A stretch of DNA of 64,000 nt. Origin: Clostridia bacterium. GTDB lineage: Bacteria; Bacillota; Clostridia; Oscillospirales; Acutalibacteraceae. Shown here piece after piece: positions 16,669 through 27,038 of the stretch (its first letter is position 1; each line of letters opens with the position of its first letter). A model generated the notes under the pieces. It worked only from the letters and a program-made list of their open reading frames with translations. It was not told the DNA's origin and did no database searches. The stretch is from contig JAFUIO010000022.1 in NCBI GenBank assembly GCA_017468425.1, positions 1 to 64,000 of the forward strand, read 5' to 3'. Made by a program: the position numbers and the translations under genes.

Positions 16669-16698
16669 ACTCCCGACCTGATTTTTCAGGTCGGGAGT
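16669..16698 (-). terminator. Terminator after gdhA
   Basis: ACTCCCGACCTGA (16669-16681) and TCAGGTCGGGAGT (16686-16698) form a perfect 13-bp stem, followed on the minus strand by a T-rich run (TTATTGTTTTTATC). Confidence 0.8.
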
Positions 16699-16733
16699 GT
16701 GTTAAGTAATCGGATTAAATAACAGCAGGTTAA

Positions 16734-18077
16734 TTATACAATACCCTGTGCCATCATTGCTTCAGCAACTTTAAGGAAACCTGCAATGTTTGCACCTGCG
16801 ATGAGGTTGTCTTTCTTGCCGTATTTTTCAGCTGCATCTGCGCAAGCGTTGAAGATGTTAACCATAATTCCGTGGAGTTTTTCGTCAACTTCTTCTCTTG
16901 TCCATGAAAGACGCATGCTGTTCTGGCTCATTTCAAGAGCTGAAACTGCAACGCCGCCTGCGTTAACTGCTTTTGAAGGAGCAACAACTACGCCGCTTTC
17001 GCAAAGATACTGAACTGCTTCGTCAGTTGTGGGCATATTTGAAACTTCGATGTAGAATTTAACGCCGTTAGCAACGATTTTCTTTGCATCTTCAATCTGA
17101 ACTTCGTTCTGAGTTGCGCAAGGCATAACAACGTCAACTTTAACACCCCAGGGTTTTTCGCCGGGGAAGTATTCTGCACCGAATTTGTTTGCGTAATCTT
17201 CTACCTTATCACGGCCTGATGAACGCATTTCAAGCATATAAGCTGCTTTTTCTTCTGTGATACCGTCTTTGTCGTAAACATATCCGTCGGGGCCTGAAAT
17301 TGTAAGAACTTTACCGCCGAGCTGGTTGATTTTAAGAACTGCACCCCAGGCAACGTTACCGAAACCTGAAACTGCGAAAGTTTTGCCTTTAATATCTTCG
17401 CCCCATTTTTTGAGAACTTCGTTACAGAAATAAACTGCACCGAAACCTGTTGCTTCAGGACGGATAAGGCTGCCGCCGTAAGAAAGGCCTTTACCTGTAA
17501 GAACAGCATTTTCAAAGTTGTTGCAAACTCTCTTATACTGACCGAAAAGGTAACCGATTTCTCTTGCACCAACACCGATGTCACCTGCGGGAACGTCGAT
17601 GTGTGAGCCGATGTGACGTGAAAGTTCTGTCATAAAGCTCTGGCAGAATCTCATAACTTCAGCGTCTGACTTGCCTCTGGGGTCGAAGTCTGAACCGCCT
17701 TTACCGCCGCCGATGGGGAGACCTGTAAGTGAGTTTTTGAAAATCTGTTCAAAGCCGAGGAATTTGATGATACCTTCATAAACTGAAGGATGGAAGCGGA
17801 GACCGCCTTTGTAGGGGCCGATTGCGCTGTTGAACTGAATTCTGAAACCACGGTTAACCTGAACTTTACCGTTGTCATCTACCCACGGAACGCGGAACTT
17901 GATGATTCTTTCGGGTTCAACGATTCTTTCAACAAGGTTTGCTTCAACATATTCGGGATGAGCCTCGATAACGGGTTCGATTGATTCGAGAACTTCTTTA
18001 ACTGCCTGATGGAATTCCGGTTCACCGGGATTTCTCTTTTTCATGTTCTCGTAAACATTTGACAAATATTCGTTCAT
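16734..18077 (-). CDS. gdhA: NADP-specific glutamate dehydrogenase
   Basis: This encodes 447 aa, the normal length of the hexameric small-subunit class. Landmarks are the glutamate-binding PIGGGKGGSDFDPRGKSD, with its catalytic lysine loop, GDIGVGAREIGYLFGQYKR, and the nucleotide-binding SGFGNVAWGAV. It interconverts 2-oxoglutarate plus ammonium with glutamate, the main ammonium-assimilation route in many gut Clostridia. It stands as a single gene with its own terminator. Confidence 0.95.
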   Translation of the reverse strand: MNEYLSNVYENMKKRNPGEPEFHQAVKEVLESIEPVIEAHPEYVEANLVERIVEPERIIKFRVPWVDDNGKVQVNRGFRIQFNSAIGPYKGGLRFHPSVYEGIIKFLGFEQIFKNSLTGLPIGGGKGGSDFDPRGKSDAEVMRFCQSFMTELSRHIGSHIDVPAGDIGVGAREIGYLFGQYKRVCNNFENAVLTGKGLSYGGSLIRPEATGFGAVYFCNEVLKKWGEDIKGKTFAVSGFGNVAWGAVLKINQLGGKVLTISGPDGYVYDKDGITEEKAAYMLEMRSSGRDKVEDYANKFGAEYFPGEKPWGVKVDVVMPCATQNEVQIEDAKKIVANGVKFYIEVSNMPTTDEAVQYLCESGVVVAPSKAVNAGGVAVSALEMSQNSMRLSWTREEVDEKLHGIMVNIFNACADAAEKYGKKDNLIAGANIAGFLKVAEAMMAQGIV

Positions 18078-18249
18078 AATTGTTTACTCCTTTTCCGCTG
18101 TATACATCAAAAAATGTCTTACAGCAATAAAAATTATTTCACGGTACATTGTATTATCCAAATGTTAAAAAAATGTTGCAGAAAAATTACTGTTTTGTGA
18201 ACAATGAATTTTTCTGCAACTGAACTTTCAAATTGTAAAAACGGGAAAC

Positions 18250-18291
18250 AGGCGGTGTTTTCTCTTGAATCAGGGGAGTAAAACCGCCTTT
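18250..18291 (-). terminator. Probable terminator of the EF-G-like gene
   Basis: AGGCGGTGTTTTCTC (18250-18264) and the imperfect complement GGGAGTAAAACCGCCT (18274-18289) pair in the leader region between gdhA and the upstream EF-G-like gene. On the minus strand it is followed by GTTTCCCGTTTTT, a moderate T-run. Confidence 0.5.
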
Positions 18292-18321
18292 ATTCCACAA
18301 TTAAGGAGAGATTTTTTAAAA

Positions 18322-20388
18322 TTATTCCTCAGCGTTGGCTTTTGCTTCTTCAATAACTTTCTGTGCGATATTTGCAGGTGCATCTTCATATCTTGCAAAT
18401 TCGATTGTGAAGTAGCCTTTACCGTGAGTAACTGAACGGAGAATTGTTGCGAAGTCGCCCATTTCGCTCATAGGAACGTCAGCGATAATTTCGCTCATCT
18501 TGGGTTCTTCAGCAGGTCCCATACCGAGTACACGGCCTCTGCGCTTTGTGATATCGCTCATGATATCACCCATCTTGCGGTCCTGCATATATGCTTTAAG
18601 TGTGCCGATAGGCTCCTGGATTGTAGCCTGTGCGTTAGGCATAGCATTTTTGAATGCAAGGCTTGCAGCAGTTTTGAATGCCATTTCAGATGAGTCAACA
18701 GGGTGGTATGAACCATCGTAAAGAACAGCTTTAACACCAACCATAGGATATCCTGCAAGGAATCCGCGTGCAACACTTTCTCTTAAGCCTTTTTCAACTG
18801 CGGGGAAGTAGTTCTTGGGAACTGAACCGCCAACAACTTCGTTATCAAATACAAGTTCCATTTCTTCACAGGGTTCGAATCTGATCCAGACATCACCGAA
18901 CTGACCATGACCGCCTGACTGTTTCTTATGACGTCCCTGAGCTTCAACCTTTTTACGGATTGTTTCTCTGTATGCAACTTTGGGGATTTCAAGGTCAACT
19001 TCAACACCCATTTTGTTGAGCTTTGAAACAACAACGTCAAGGTGCTGTTCGCCGAGACCTGCAATAATCTGTTCTCTTGTTTCATTATCGGTATAATATT
19101 TGATAACGGGGTCTTCGTGCATAATCTTTGTCATGCTTGCAGCAACTTTTTCTTCTTCGCCCTTCTTGCGTACTTTAACTGCTCTCTGCAGGCAAGCATC
19201 GGGGAATGTAAGACCGTCAAGGAAGAATACTTTCTTCTGTTTGCAGAGTGTGTTACCTGTTCTGAAACCGCCGAGTTTAGCGATAACGCCGATATCACCT
19301 GCAGGGATACAAGCTGTTTCTTCCTGTTTTGAACCTTTGACAAAAATGATTTTACCCATTTTTTCAAGCTGCTCTTTATTTGCGTTATAGGGCTGTACAT
19401 CAGATGTGATTTTACCGCTTATAACCTTGAAGTAAGACATTTTACCAACATAGGGGTCAGCAACTGTTTTGAAGCAGATAGCTGCAAGCTCGCCGTTTTC
19501 GTCACAAGCAAGTTCAACTTCGTTACCGTCAGCATCTTTGGCGATTTCGCCTGCTGCTTTCTTTGCAGAAGGAACGTCGTAAACCATAGCGTCAAGCACA
19601 AGGTCAACAGCTTCCATATTGTAACCTGAGCAACCGTAAACAGGGATAACGTCACCTGCTGCAACGCCTGTGCTGAGGCCGCGAACGATTTCAGCCATTG
19701 TGAATTCTTCGCCTTCAAAGAATTTTTCCATAAGTTCATCGTCTGCAGTAGCAACTGATTCGATGAAAGCTTCTCTCATAGAAGTGATAGTGTCGTCAGC
19801 AGGAACATCGACCTGAGTTGCAACACCGTTATTATATGTATAAGCTTTGTTTGTGATGAAGCTTACATAACATTTAACTTTGTCGTTTTCATAATAAGGA
19901 ACAACAACGGGGCAGATTTTTGTGCCGTATTCTTCCTTAAGAGCATCGATTGTTTTGTAGTAATCTGTATTTTCAGCATCACACTTTGTAATAGCAATGA
20001 TTTTGCTGATTCCTCTCTTTGTTGCAGCTTTGTAAGCTTTTTCAGCACCAACGTCAAGAGCTGAACCTGCAGCTGTAACGATAAGTGCACAGTCTGCAGC
20101 ACGCATACCTTCGCTCATACCGCCTGCAAAGTCAAAGAAACCGGGAGTATCAAGGATATTTATTTTAGTATCTTTCCATTCCACTGCTGCCATAGCAAGA
20201 GATACGGAAGTTTTTCTTCTTTTTTCTTCTGCGTCGTAGTCGAGAACTGTATTTCCGTCAGCAACACGACCAAGTCTGTCTGTTGCTTTTGTAAGATAAA
20301 GCATTGCTTCACAAAGAGAAGTTTTTCCTCGTCCGCCGTGACCGGCAACTACAATATTACGAATGTTTTCAGCATTATAGGCTTTCAC
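18322..20388 (-). CDS. Elongation factor G-like GTPase (EF-G type II)
   Basis: This 688-aa translational GTPase has G1 AGHGGRGKTSL, a T-to-N-type switch region RRKTSVSLAMAAVEW, G3 DTPGFFDF, G4 TKCD, and EF-G domains II-V (ending in the elongation-factor C-terminal RGRVLGM and GDFATILRS). The unusual glycine-rich G1 and the ASMTKIMHEDPVIKYYTDNETREQII block place it with the FusA2/'EF-G-like' group rather than canonical FusA. Its cellular role is not settled. Start MKAYNAENIRN fits the family N-terminus. Leader 20389-20625 contains no other gene. Confidence 0.9.
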   Translation of the reverse strand: MKAYNAENIRNIVVAGHGGRGKTSLCEAMLYLTKATDRLGRVADGNTVLDYDAEEKRRKTSVSLAMAAVEWKDTKINILDTPGFFDFAGGMSEGMRAADCALIVTAAGSALDVGAEKAYKAATKRGISKIIAITKCDAENTDYYKTIDALKEEYGTKICPVVVPYYENDKVKCYVSFITNKAYTYNNGVATQVDVPADDTITSMREAFIESVATADDELMEKFFEGEEFTMAEIVRGLSTGVAAGDVIPVYGCSGYNMEAVDLVLDAMVYDVPSAKKAAGEIAKDADGNEVELACDENGELAAICFKTVADPYVGKMSYFKVISGKITSDVQPYNANKEQLEKMGKIIFVKGSKQEETACIPAGDIGVIAKLGGFRTGNTLCKQKKVFFLDGLTFPDACLQRAVKVRKKGEEEKVAASMTKIMHEDPVIKYYTDNETREQIIAGLGEQHLDVVVSKLNKMGVEVDLEIPKVAYRETIRKKVEAQGRHKKQSGGHGQFGDVWIRFEPCEEMELVFDNEVVGGSVPKNYFPAVEKGLRESVARGFLAGYPMVGVKAVLYDGSYHPVDSSEMAFKTAASLAFKNAMPNAQATIQEPIGTLKAYMQDRKMGDIMSDITKRRGRVLGMGPAEEPKMSEIIADVPMSEMGDFATILRSVTHGKGYFTIEFARYEDAPANIAQKVIEEAKANAEE

Positions 20389-20575
20389 CTAAAATTCCTC
20401 CTTTGTATACTGGTTTGCTGCACACAAAAATTTATTCTGCAGCCGTAATACCCGTTCATTATATCACGCGTTTTGGAAAATTTCAATAATTTATTTCAAA
20501 AAAACTGAAAAAAATTATATAATTTCTGCAAAATTGCACAAAAATAATATATTTCAGCCGTTTTAACGAAAAAAA

Positions 20576-20604
20576 TTGACTTCCTTTTTGGTGTGTGTTA
20601 TATT
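20576..20604 (+). promoter_or_regulatory. Promoter of the alpha-mannosidase gene
   Basis: TTGACT (20576-20581) and TATATT (20599-20604) are separated by 17 bp, 22 bases before the ATG at 20626, with an AGAGGTG ribosome binding site in between. Confidence 0.75.
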
Positions 20605-20625
20605 CTTCTCAAGAGGTGATACATA

Positions 20626-23600
20626 ATGAAAACAATAAAAAAAGGCGTACTCTTTGATATGATAAAGCAGGTTCCCCGCTTTCTTATCACGGACACAATG
20701 AACATAGAAGGATGGACAGCAACAGAGGGGATTCACTCTGACTACGGTGTTTTTGAAAGATGGGAAAACACAAAAACAACAAAAAAGCTTGGCGATGAAT
20801 GGAAAACAGGTTACCACAGAACAACATGGTTTGAGGCTGATGTTATTATTCCTGAAAATTTTGTTGATAAAAAGCTTTACCTTGAAATTGATTTCGGCGG
20901 TGAAGCTTTAGTCAGAATTGACGGGAAAATTGTAGGTGCCGTAAGCTCGGGAATGAAATTCGGCTGGGTTAACCGCGACCAGATTTTTCTTCCCGTTTAC
21001 AAAGAAGCAGGCAAAACAATACATATAGAAATTGAATCAGCACTTAATTCAGCAGGCTTCTGCGATTTTGCAATGGAAGGTGCAACAGAAGAAACATATA
21101 TCCTTGACAAGGCAAGAATTGTGGCAGTTGACACAGTAACCGAAAGTTATATTTACGATATCAACACACTCTGGGGTGCTCTTGATTTTGTTGAAGACAG
21201 GTATATAAATGCGAAACTGTATGAGGCTCTTGATAATTCAGTTCATCTTGTTGATTTTGATTTCGACGGAGAAACAGGCAGAAAGTCAATTGTAAAAGCA
21301 AAAAAATATCTTGATGACCAACTGAAGAAACTTTCATATATCCCCACTTCAACAGTTTATCTCACAGGCCACTGCCACATTGATATTGCGTGGCTTTGGG
21401 AAGTAAGGGAAACGGTGAGAAAAACTGCCCGTACAATGGCTAATAACCTTGAGCTTATGGACAGATACCCTGATATGGTTTTCACACAGAGTCAGGCTAT
21501 TCTTTACGATTTCCTTAAAAAGCATTACCCTGAAATTTATGAAAGAATCAAGGTGAAAATCAAAGAGGGTAAATGGATTATTGAAGGTAACTCATGGGTT
21601 GAGGCAGATACAAACGTAGCAAGCGGTGAAGCGCTTATCCGTCAGCTTCTTTACGGACGCGAATTTTTCCTTAATGAATTCGGCGTAAAGAGCGATACTT
21701 ACTGGTTGCCTGACTGCTTCGGATTCTCATGGGCATTACCGCAGATTATCAGAAGAAGCGGTATGAAATATTTTGTAAGCGCAAAGCTTGCAGGCCAGGA
21801 TATCAACCCGTTCCCCGTAACAACATTCAAATGGAAAGGTGCAGACGGAAGCGAAGTCCTTGCACATATCGTAAAAGGTCACGGCTACGGCGGAGAAAGC
21901 GAAGCTGCTGATATTATGGCTTATGACAAGGATAACGAACAGGCTGATGTACTGCCGTCAACAGTGGGAATGTTCGGCTACGGCGACGGTGGCGGCGGAT
22001 GCACTTACAGTATGGTTGAACGTGCACAAAGGCTTGATAAAATCCCCGGCCTTCCCAATGTTAAAATGCAGGGCGTTTCCGCATTGTTCAGAGAAGCAGA
22101 AAAGAAACTGAACGATCTGCCCACATGGTATGATGAAATGTATTACGAAAACCACAGAGGAACATACACTTCTCAGGCTATTATCAAAAAATATAACAGA
22201 CAGAGTGAATTTTTACTTACAAGAACAGAAATGCTCCTTACCTTCCTTGAAAACGTAACGGGCGAAAAATATCCCAAAGAAAAGCTTGAAGAAATCTGGA
22301 AGCTTCTGCTTAAAAATCAGTTCCACGATACTCTGCCCGGCACTTCAATACACGAAGCACACATTGACGCTAAAAACGTGTTTGAAAAACTTATGAAGGA
22401 TGCGGAAGAAATCAGGCAGGATGCTCTTTCAAAACTCAGCGGAAAAATTTCAGCAGAAAAAGATTCTGTTATTGTATGGAATATGCTTTCTTTTGACAGA
22501 AGCGGTTTTGTAAACCTTGGAGATAAAACTTTTTACGCAGAAAATGTTCCTGCTTTCGGTTATAAAATTTTTGATGTTGAAAATATTGAAAATAAATTCA
22601 GAAAAGTCAAGGCAACAGAAAAGCTTCTTGAAAATGAAAAACTGAAAGTTCGTTTTGATAAAAACGGACTTATCACTTCAATTTATGACAAGTCAAATAA
22701 AAGAGAAACCCTTTCAGGCAAAGGTAATCTTCTTACAATTTTCCAGGATAAACCTATTCACGAAAGTGCTTGGAATCTGGAAATAAATTATCAGAAAAAA
22801 TTCTGGGATTTAATCGATGCCGAATCAGTAAGCGTTATTGAATCATCAGAAGAAAAAGGCGTTGTTGAAATTGTAAGAAAATTCAACAAATCAACAATCA
22901 CACAGAAAGTTGTTCTGCGTGCAGGTACAGACAGAGTTGACTTTGAAACAGAAGTTGACTGGCACGAAACAGAAAAAGTTCTCAAAGCTGCGTTCAACGT
23001 TGATATACTTGCAACAAAAGCAACATATGAAATTGCTCACGGTTCAATCGAAAGACCAAATCACTACACAACATCATATGACCTTGCAAAGTTTGAGGTG
23101 TCTGCACATAAATGGGCGGACCTTTCGGAAAGTGACTACGGTATCAGTATTCTCAATGATTCAAAATACGGTTACGACATTTATGAAAACAGAATGAGAA
23201 TCACTCTTATGCGCTCACCCAACTGCCCCGACAGAACTTCTGACCACGGTATAAATACTTTTGTTTACAGTTATCTGCCTCATAACGGAAACTGGACTGA
23301 AAAAACTGTTGAAGAAGCTTTCAGCCTTAACGTACCCCTTGAAGCGTATGAAAAGAAAGCCGGAAACGGCATTTTTGGCAGAGAAAAATCATTTATTACA
23401 ACAGATTGCGACAACGTGGTTATCGATGCACTGAAAAAATCTCAGGATGAAAAAGGATATATTTTAAGACTTTACGAAAGCAAAAAAGAGAGAAAGAATG
23501 TAACTGTAGCTCTCGGATTTGATATCAACGGGGTTATCGAAACAAATCTTATGGAAGAGGAAGAAAAAACAATTAAATTTTCCGACAATTCTTTTAGCTT

Positions 23601-23658
23601 CCTTTTAAAACCCGGCGAAGTAAAGACCTTCAAAATTTTAACAAAAAATGTATTGTAA
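20626..23658 (+). CDS. Glycoside hydrolase family 38 alpha-mannosidase
   Basis: This encodes 1010 aa with no signal peptide, so it is cytoplasmic. After an N-terminal beta domain, the catalytic (beta/alpha)7 region begins with the zinc-binding GHCHIDIAWLWE (His249, Asp253), followed by WVEADTNVASGEAL and the nucleophile in YWLPDCFGFSWALPQ (Asp363). The last zinc ligand is in LLKNQFHDTLPGTSI. The C-terminal beta-sandwich domains are complete. GH38 enzymes release alpha-linked mannose from imported oligosaccharides, here probably N-glycan or mannan fragments. No transporter is adjacent. A degenerate relative is encoded at 61704-62759. Confidence 0.93.
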   Translation: MKTIKKGVLFDMIKQVPRFLITDTMNIEGWTATEGIHSDYGVFERWENTKTTKKLGDEWKTGYHRTTWFEADVIIPENFVDKKLYLEIDFGGEALVRIDGKIVGAVSSGMKFGWVNRDQIFLPVYKEAGKTIHIEIESALNSAGFCDFAMEGATEETYILDKARIVAVDTVTESYIYDINTLWGALDFVEDRYINAKLYEALDNSVHLVDFDFDGETGRKSIVKAKKYLDDQLKKLSYIPTSTVYLTGHCHIDIAWLWEVRETVRKTARTMANNLELMDRYPDMVFTQSQAILYDFLKKHYPEIYERIKVKIKEGKWIIEGNSWVEADTNVASGEALIRQLLYGREFFLNEFGVKSDTYWLPDCFGFSWALPQIIRRSGMKYFVSAKLAGQDINPFPVTTFKWKGADGSEVLAHIVKGHGYGGESEAADIMAYDKDNEQADVLPSTVGMFGYGDGGGGCTYSMVERAQRLDKIPGLPNVKMQGVSALFREAEKKLNDLPTWYDEMYYENHRGTYTSQAIIKKYNRQSEFLLTRTEMLLTFLENVTGEKYPKEKLEEIWKLLLKNQFHDTLPGTSIHEAHIDAKNVFEKLMKDAEEIRQDALSKLSGKISAEKDSVIVWNMLSFDRSGFVNLGDKTFYAENVPAFGYKIFDVENIENKFRKVKATEKLLENEKLKVRFDKNGLITSIYDKSNKRETLSGKGNLLTIFQDKPIHESAWNLEINYQKKFWDLIDAESVSVIESSEEKGVVEIVRKFNKSTITQKVVLRAGTDRVDFETEVDWHETEKVLKAAFNVDILATKATYEIAHGSIERPNHYTTSYDLAKFEVSAHKWADLSESDYGISILNDSKYGYDIYENRMRITLMRSPNCPDRTSDHGINTFVYSYLPHNGNWTEKTVEEAFSLNVPLEAYEKKAGNGIFGREKSFITTDCDNVVIDALKKSQDEKGYILRLYESKKERKNVTVALGFDINGVIETNLMEEEEKTIKFSDNSFSFLLKPGEVKTFKILTKNVL

Positions 23659-23721
23659 TTTAAAATTTTTTGTGCTATTATTTATTGGTATAAAATTATC
23701 CTTAATCAGGAGGAAGAAAGT

Positions 23722-25614
23722 ATGAAAAAAATTATTTCAATCGTGCTTTGCGTTGCACTTCTTGTTTCAACAATTGCAGTTGCAGGCATCACAAGCGTTT
23801 TTGCAACAGAAGTTGACGACTTGTCACAGGTTGCAGACCTTGCAGAAAAAAAAGACGGCGAATACACTCCCGTTGTTTTCCTTCCCGGTATCGGTCAGTC
23901 ACAGACTTATGCTTATGACGAAAACGGCGAAGTTATTACAGACTGGAACCTTATCGGTGTAAACCTTGACCTCAGTTCAACAGAGAATATCTTCACTCTT
24001 CTCAAGGCTGCACTCCCCCTTGTAGGCACACTTATTATGGGCAAAAACCTTGTTTCAGACGAAGCTCTTGCAGATCTTGTTGATATGCTTTTTGAATACT
24101 GTAAACTCGATGCAAACGGCAAACCTCCTGCAAATGTAGAAACTCCCAACTTCAGAACTTCTCTCGCTAACTACGAAAAAATGTACGGCGAAAAAGGTAA
24201 AGAAGGCAGAGATATTTTCCTTAACAGAATCCCTTGTCAGGAACTTGTTGATATTGTTGGTGAAGAAAACATCTATTGCTACAACTACTCTGCTTTCTCA
24301 TACACACTCAATGAAGCAGACGGACTTGATGATTTCATCACAAACGTTGTTAAAAAGGAAACAGGTGCTGATAAAGTTATCCTTGTTCCTATGAGTATGG
24401 GTGCAACAGTTACAAGTGCTTACCTTGCAAGACACGGTGCAAAACAGGACGTTGAAAAAGTTATTTCAATCGTTGGTGCATGGAACGGAAGTGACGTATT
24501 TGCTGACCTTCTTGAACTCAAATATACAGATAAAGCTCCCGAACTTCTCTACAACGGCATCATCGCAGGCCTTGTAGGCGAACCTTACGGATACCTTGTT
24601 AATATCGCTCTCAGACTTTTCCCGAAACCGGTTCTCAGAGAATTTATTGACCAGGCTCTTACAGCAGTTATCGAAAATCTTATCTGCACAACAACTTCAT
24701 TCTTCTCACTCGTTCCTTATGAAAGATACGATGCTATCGCAGCAAAATATCTTGAAGGCGAAGATATGAAAGCTATCCGTGCACAGTGTGATGAATACCA
24801 TAAAATTCAGGGTAACATCAGAAACACTCTTTACAACTGCCGCGATAATTATGGTGTAGAATTCTACTTCATCTGCGGTTATGATATGGGCTTCGGTGAA
24901 GAAACAGGCGACTTTGTATTCTTCCAGTTCTTTGCATCATCAGAAACAACAAACTCTGACGAAATCATCCAGATTTCTTCAACAGGCGTAGGTGTTGCAT
25001 CTGCTTCTGCAGGCAAGGAACTTCCCCTTGATTATGTAGCAACTAACCCTGTTTGCACAGATAAATCTCATTATCACATTTCTCCCAACAAATCAATCGA
25101 CGTTTCAACATCTCTCTTCCCTGAAACAACATGGTGCTTTGTTGACCAGACTCACGAGCTTACATGGAACGATACAGCTCTTGACCTTTGCTATGCAATC
25201 GTATTTGACGAAGTGAAAGACGTTCACAATGATAAGTATCCTCAGTTCAATGAATCAAGAGATATCAAAGACCTTAAGAGAGATTATATCCCCGATGCAA
25301 AGGCTCTCCTTGCAGGTGAATATGAAGAACTTACTCTTACAGCAGAACAGGCTGAAAAACTCAGCGTTCTTGTTGCAGATGCAGAAGCAATGATGGCAAG
25401 AACAATCAACGACCGTGACGAAGATGACAAAATCATCAAAGCACTCCGCGATTACATGGTAGAAATCGGTCGCTATGAACCCGATTCAGAACCCTCTGAT
25501 ACAGATAAGGCTATCACTGTTATCCTCAGCGGACTTAACGATGTTGTTTATAAACTTGTAGGTCCCAGAGGCTTCTCAGATGCTTTCCAGGAAATTCTCG
25601 GCTCAGCTGAATAA
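23722..25614 (+). CDS. Secreted alpha/beta-hydrolase, LCAT/esterase-like
   Basis: This encodes 630 aa, with a signal peptide ending near VFA-TEV. An opening strand YTPVVFLPGIGQS provides the oxyanion-hole region and VILVPMSMGATVTSAYL a nucleophile elbow (Ser225) in which the usual first Gly is Pro. A late His in SHYHISPNK (about 450) could complete a triad. The overall plan resembles lecithin:cholesterol-acyltransferase/PGAP-like lipases. The last 90 residues are helical and unassigned. It lies 63 bases after the mannosidase gene. Substrate unknown; a lipid or ester-decorated glycan is possible. Confidence 0.65.
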   Translation: MKKIISIVLCVALLVSTIAVAGITSVFATEVDDLSQVADLAEKKDGEYTPVVFLPGIGQSQTYAYDENGEVITDWNLIGVNLDLSSTENIFTLLKAALPLVGTLIMGKNLVSDEALADLVDMLFEYCKLDANGKPPANVETPNFRTSLANYEKMYGEKGKEGRDIFLNRIPCQELVDIVGEENIYCYNYSAFSYTLNEADGLDDFITNVVKKETGADKVILVPMSMGATVTSAYLARHGAKQDVEKVISIVGAWNGSDVFADLLELKYTDKAPELLYNGIIAGLVGEPYGYLVNIALRLFPKPVLREFIDQALTAVIENLICTTTSFFSLVPYERYDAIAAKYLEGEDMKAIRAQCDEYHKIQGNIRNTLYNCRDNYGVEFYFICGYDMGFGEETGDFVFFQFFASSETTNSDEIIQISSTGVGVASASAGKELPLDYVATNPVCTDKSHYHISPNKSIDVSTSLFPETTWCFVDQTHELTWNDTALDLCYAIVFDEVKDVHNDKYPQFNESRDIKDLKRDYIPDAKALLAGEYEELTLTAEQAEKLSVLVADAEAMMARTINDRDEDDKIIKALRDYMVEIGRYEPDSEPSDTDKAITVILSGLNDVVYKLVGPRGFSDAFQEILGSAE

Positions 25615-25636
25615 TTAAAAAATCAAGTAATAAATA

Positions 25637-25658
25637 ATGGGGTTCAGATGAACCCCAT
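25637..25658 (+). terminator. Terminator after the secreted hydrolase gene
   Basis: ATGGGGTT (25637-25644) and AACCCCAT (25651-25658) form an 8-bp stem with a six-base loop, then TTGCTTTT. Confidence 0.65.
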
Positions 25659-25681
25659 TTGCTTTTATACGGTGATATCAG

Positions 25682-27034
25682 ATGATTACAAAAAATTCCA
25701 TTCATACGGTGAATATAAATTCAATCAATTCCTCAGGCTTCGGCGTCTGCAGAATTGAAGGGATTGTATGTTTTGTTCAGGGCGGAGTAACAGGCGATAC
25801 TATTGAAATTAAAATAATAAAATCAAAGAAAAATTACAACATCGGTCGTATCGAAAAAATAATCACTCCTTCGCCTAAACGGAAAGAAAACGATTGTCCC
25901 GTTTTCAAAAAATGCGGCGGATGTGTTTACCGTCATGTGAAATATGAAGAAGAAGCATTGTTCAAAGAAAATGTTGTACGCGATGCTTTTGAGAGAATAG
26001 GTCACATTGAAAACGTAAACCTGAAAAATATAATTTCCGCTGAAAATACTTTAAGATACAGAAACAAGGCGCAGTACCCCGTAAAGAACGAAAACGGCAG
26101 AATCAGAGCAGGATTTTTTGCTGCAAGAACGCACGAAATTATTTCCTGCGATGATTGCCTTCTGCAACCTGAAATTTTTTCATCTATTGTGAAAGAAGTC
26201 TGCCTTTTTGCAGAAGAAAATAACATTTCAGTCTACGATGAAAAAACAAACAAAGGTTTTCTGCGTCATATTTACCTGCGTATTGCAGAGATGACCGGGG
26301 AAATTATGCTCACTCTTGTTGCAACAAAAAACAGCCTGAAAAACCAGGAAAAATTTGTTGAAGTTTTAACAGGAAAATTTCCTGAAATCAAAAGCATAAT
26401 TCTCAATGTAAACCGTGAGAAAACGAATGTGATTTTAGGCGATGAATGTATAAATCTTTTCGGCCGGGGATATATAACCGATATTCTCTGCGATACAAAA
26501 ATTAAAATTTCTCCTCTTTCTTTCTATCAGGTAAACCGTATTCAGGCGGAAAAGCTGTACGAAAAAGCTCGTGAATATATGGGCGACACAAAAGGAAAAA
26601 CAGTAATGGACCTTTATTGCGGCACGGGCACAATCGGACTTTGTACGGCAAAGGATGCTGAAAAATTAATCGGTGTTGAAATTATTGAACAAGCAGTAGA
26701 AGATGCAAAAGTAAACGCAGAAATAAATTCAAGAAACAATACAGAATTTATTTGCGGTGATGCAGAAAAAGCTGCCGTAATTTTAAAAGAAAAAAATGTA
26801 AAACCCGATGTAATTATTGTAGACCCGCCGAGAAAAGGTCTTACTCCTAAGCTGATTGAAACAATCGATTCTTTCGGAGCAGAAAAAGTTGTATATGTTT
26901 CCTGTGACCCTGCAACTCTTGCCCGCGATTGCGAGATTTTTGCATCTTACGGTTTTAAAATTCAGGAAGCAACCCCCGTAGATCTTTTTCCCCGTACGGC
27001 ACATGTAGAATGCATAACTCTTCTCGTGAGGTAA
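25682..27034 (+). CDS. 23S rRNA (uracil-5-)-methyltransferase with TRAM domain (RlmCD-like)
   Basis: This encodes 450 aa. N-terminal TRAM-type RNA-binding barrel (about 8-60) precedes the cluster motif CPVFKKCGGCVYRHV. The methyltransferase core has MDLYCGTGTIGL, IIVDPPRKGL and the catalytic cysteine in VYVSCDPATLARD. It differs from the paralogue at 12637-14052 in having TRAM and lacking the extra C-terminal module. In Gram-positives one such enzyme can modify U747 and U1939; two paralogues suggest a split. It lies four bases before the next secreted glycosidase gene, an odd functional neighbour. Confidence 0.88.
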   Translation: MITKNSIHTVNINSINSSGFGVCRIEGIVCFVQGGVTGDTIEIKIIKSKKNYNIGRIEKIITPSPKRKENDCPVFKKCGGCVYRHVKYEEEALFKENVVRDAFERIGHIENVNLKNIISAENTLRYRNKAQYPVKNENGRIRAGFFAARTHEIISCDDCLLQPEIFSSIVKEVCLFAEENNISVYDEKTNKGFLRHIYLRIAEMTGEIMLTLVATKNSLKNQEKFVEVLTGKFPEIKSIILNVNREKTNVILGDECINLFGRGYITDILCDTKIKISPLSFYQVNRIQAEKLYEKAREYMGDTKGKTVMDLYCGTGTIGLCTAKDAEKLIGVEIIEQAVEDAKVNAEINSRNNTEFICGDAEKAAVILKEKNVKPDVIIVDPPRKGLTPKLIETIDSFGAEKVVYVSCDPATLARDCEIFASYGFKIQEATPVDLFPRTAHVECITLLVR

Positions 27035-27038
27035 AATC

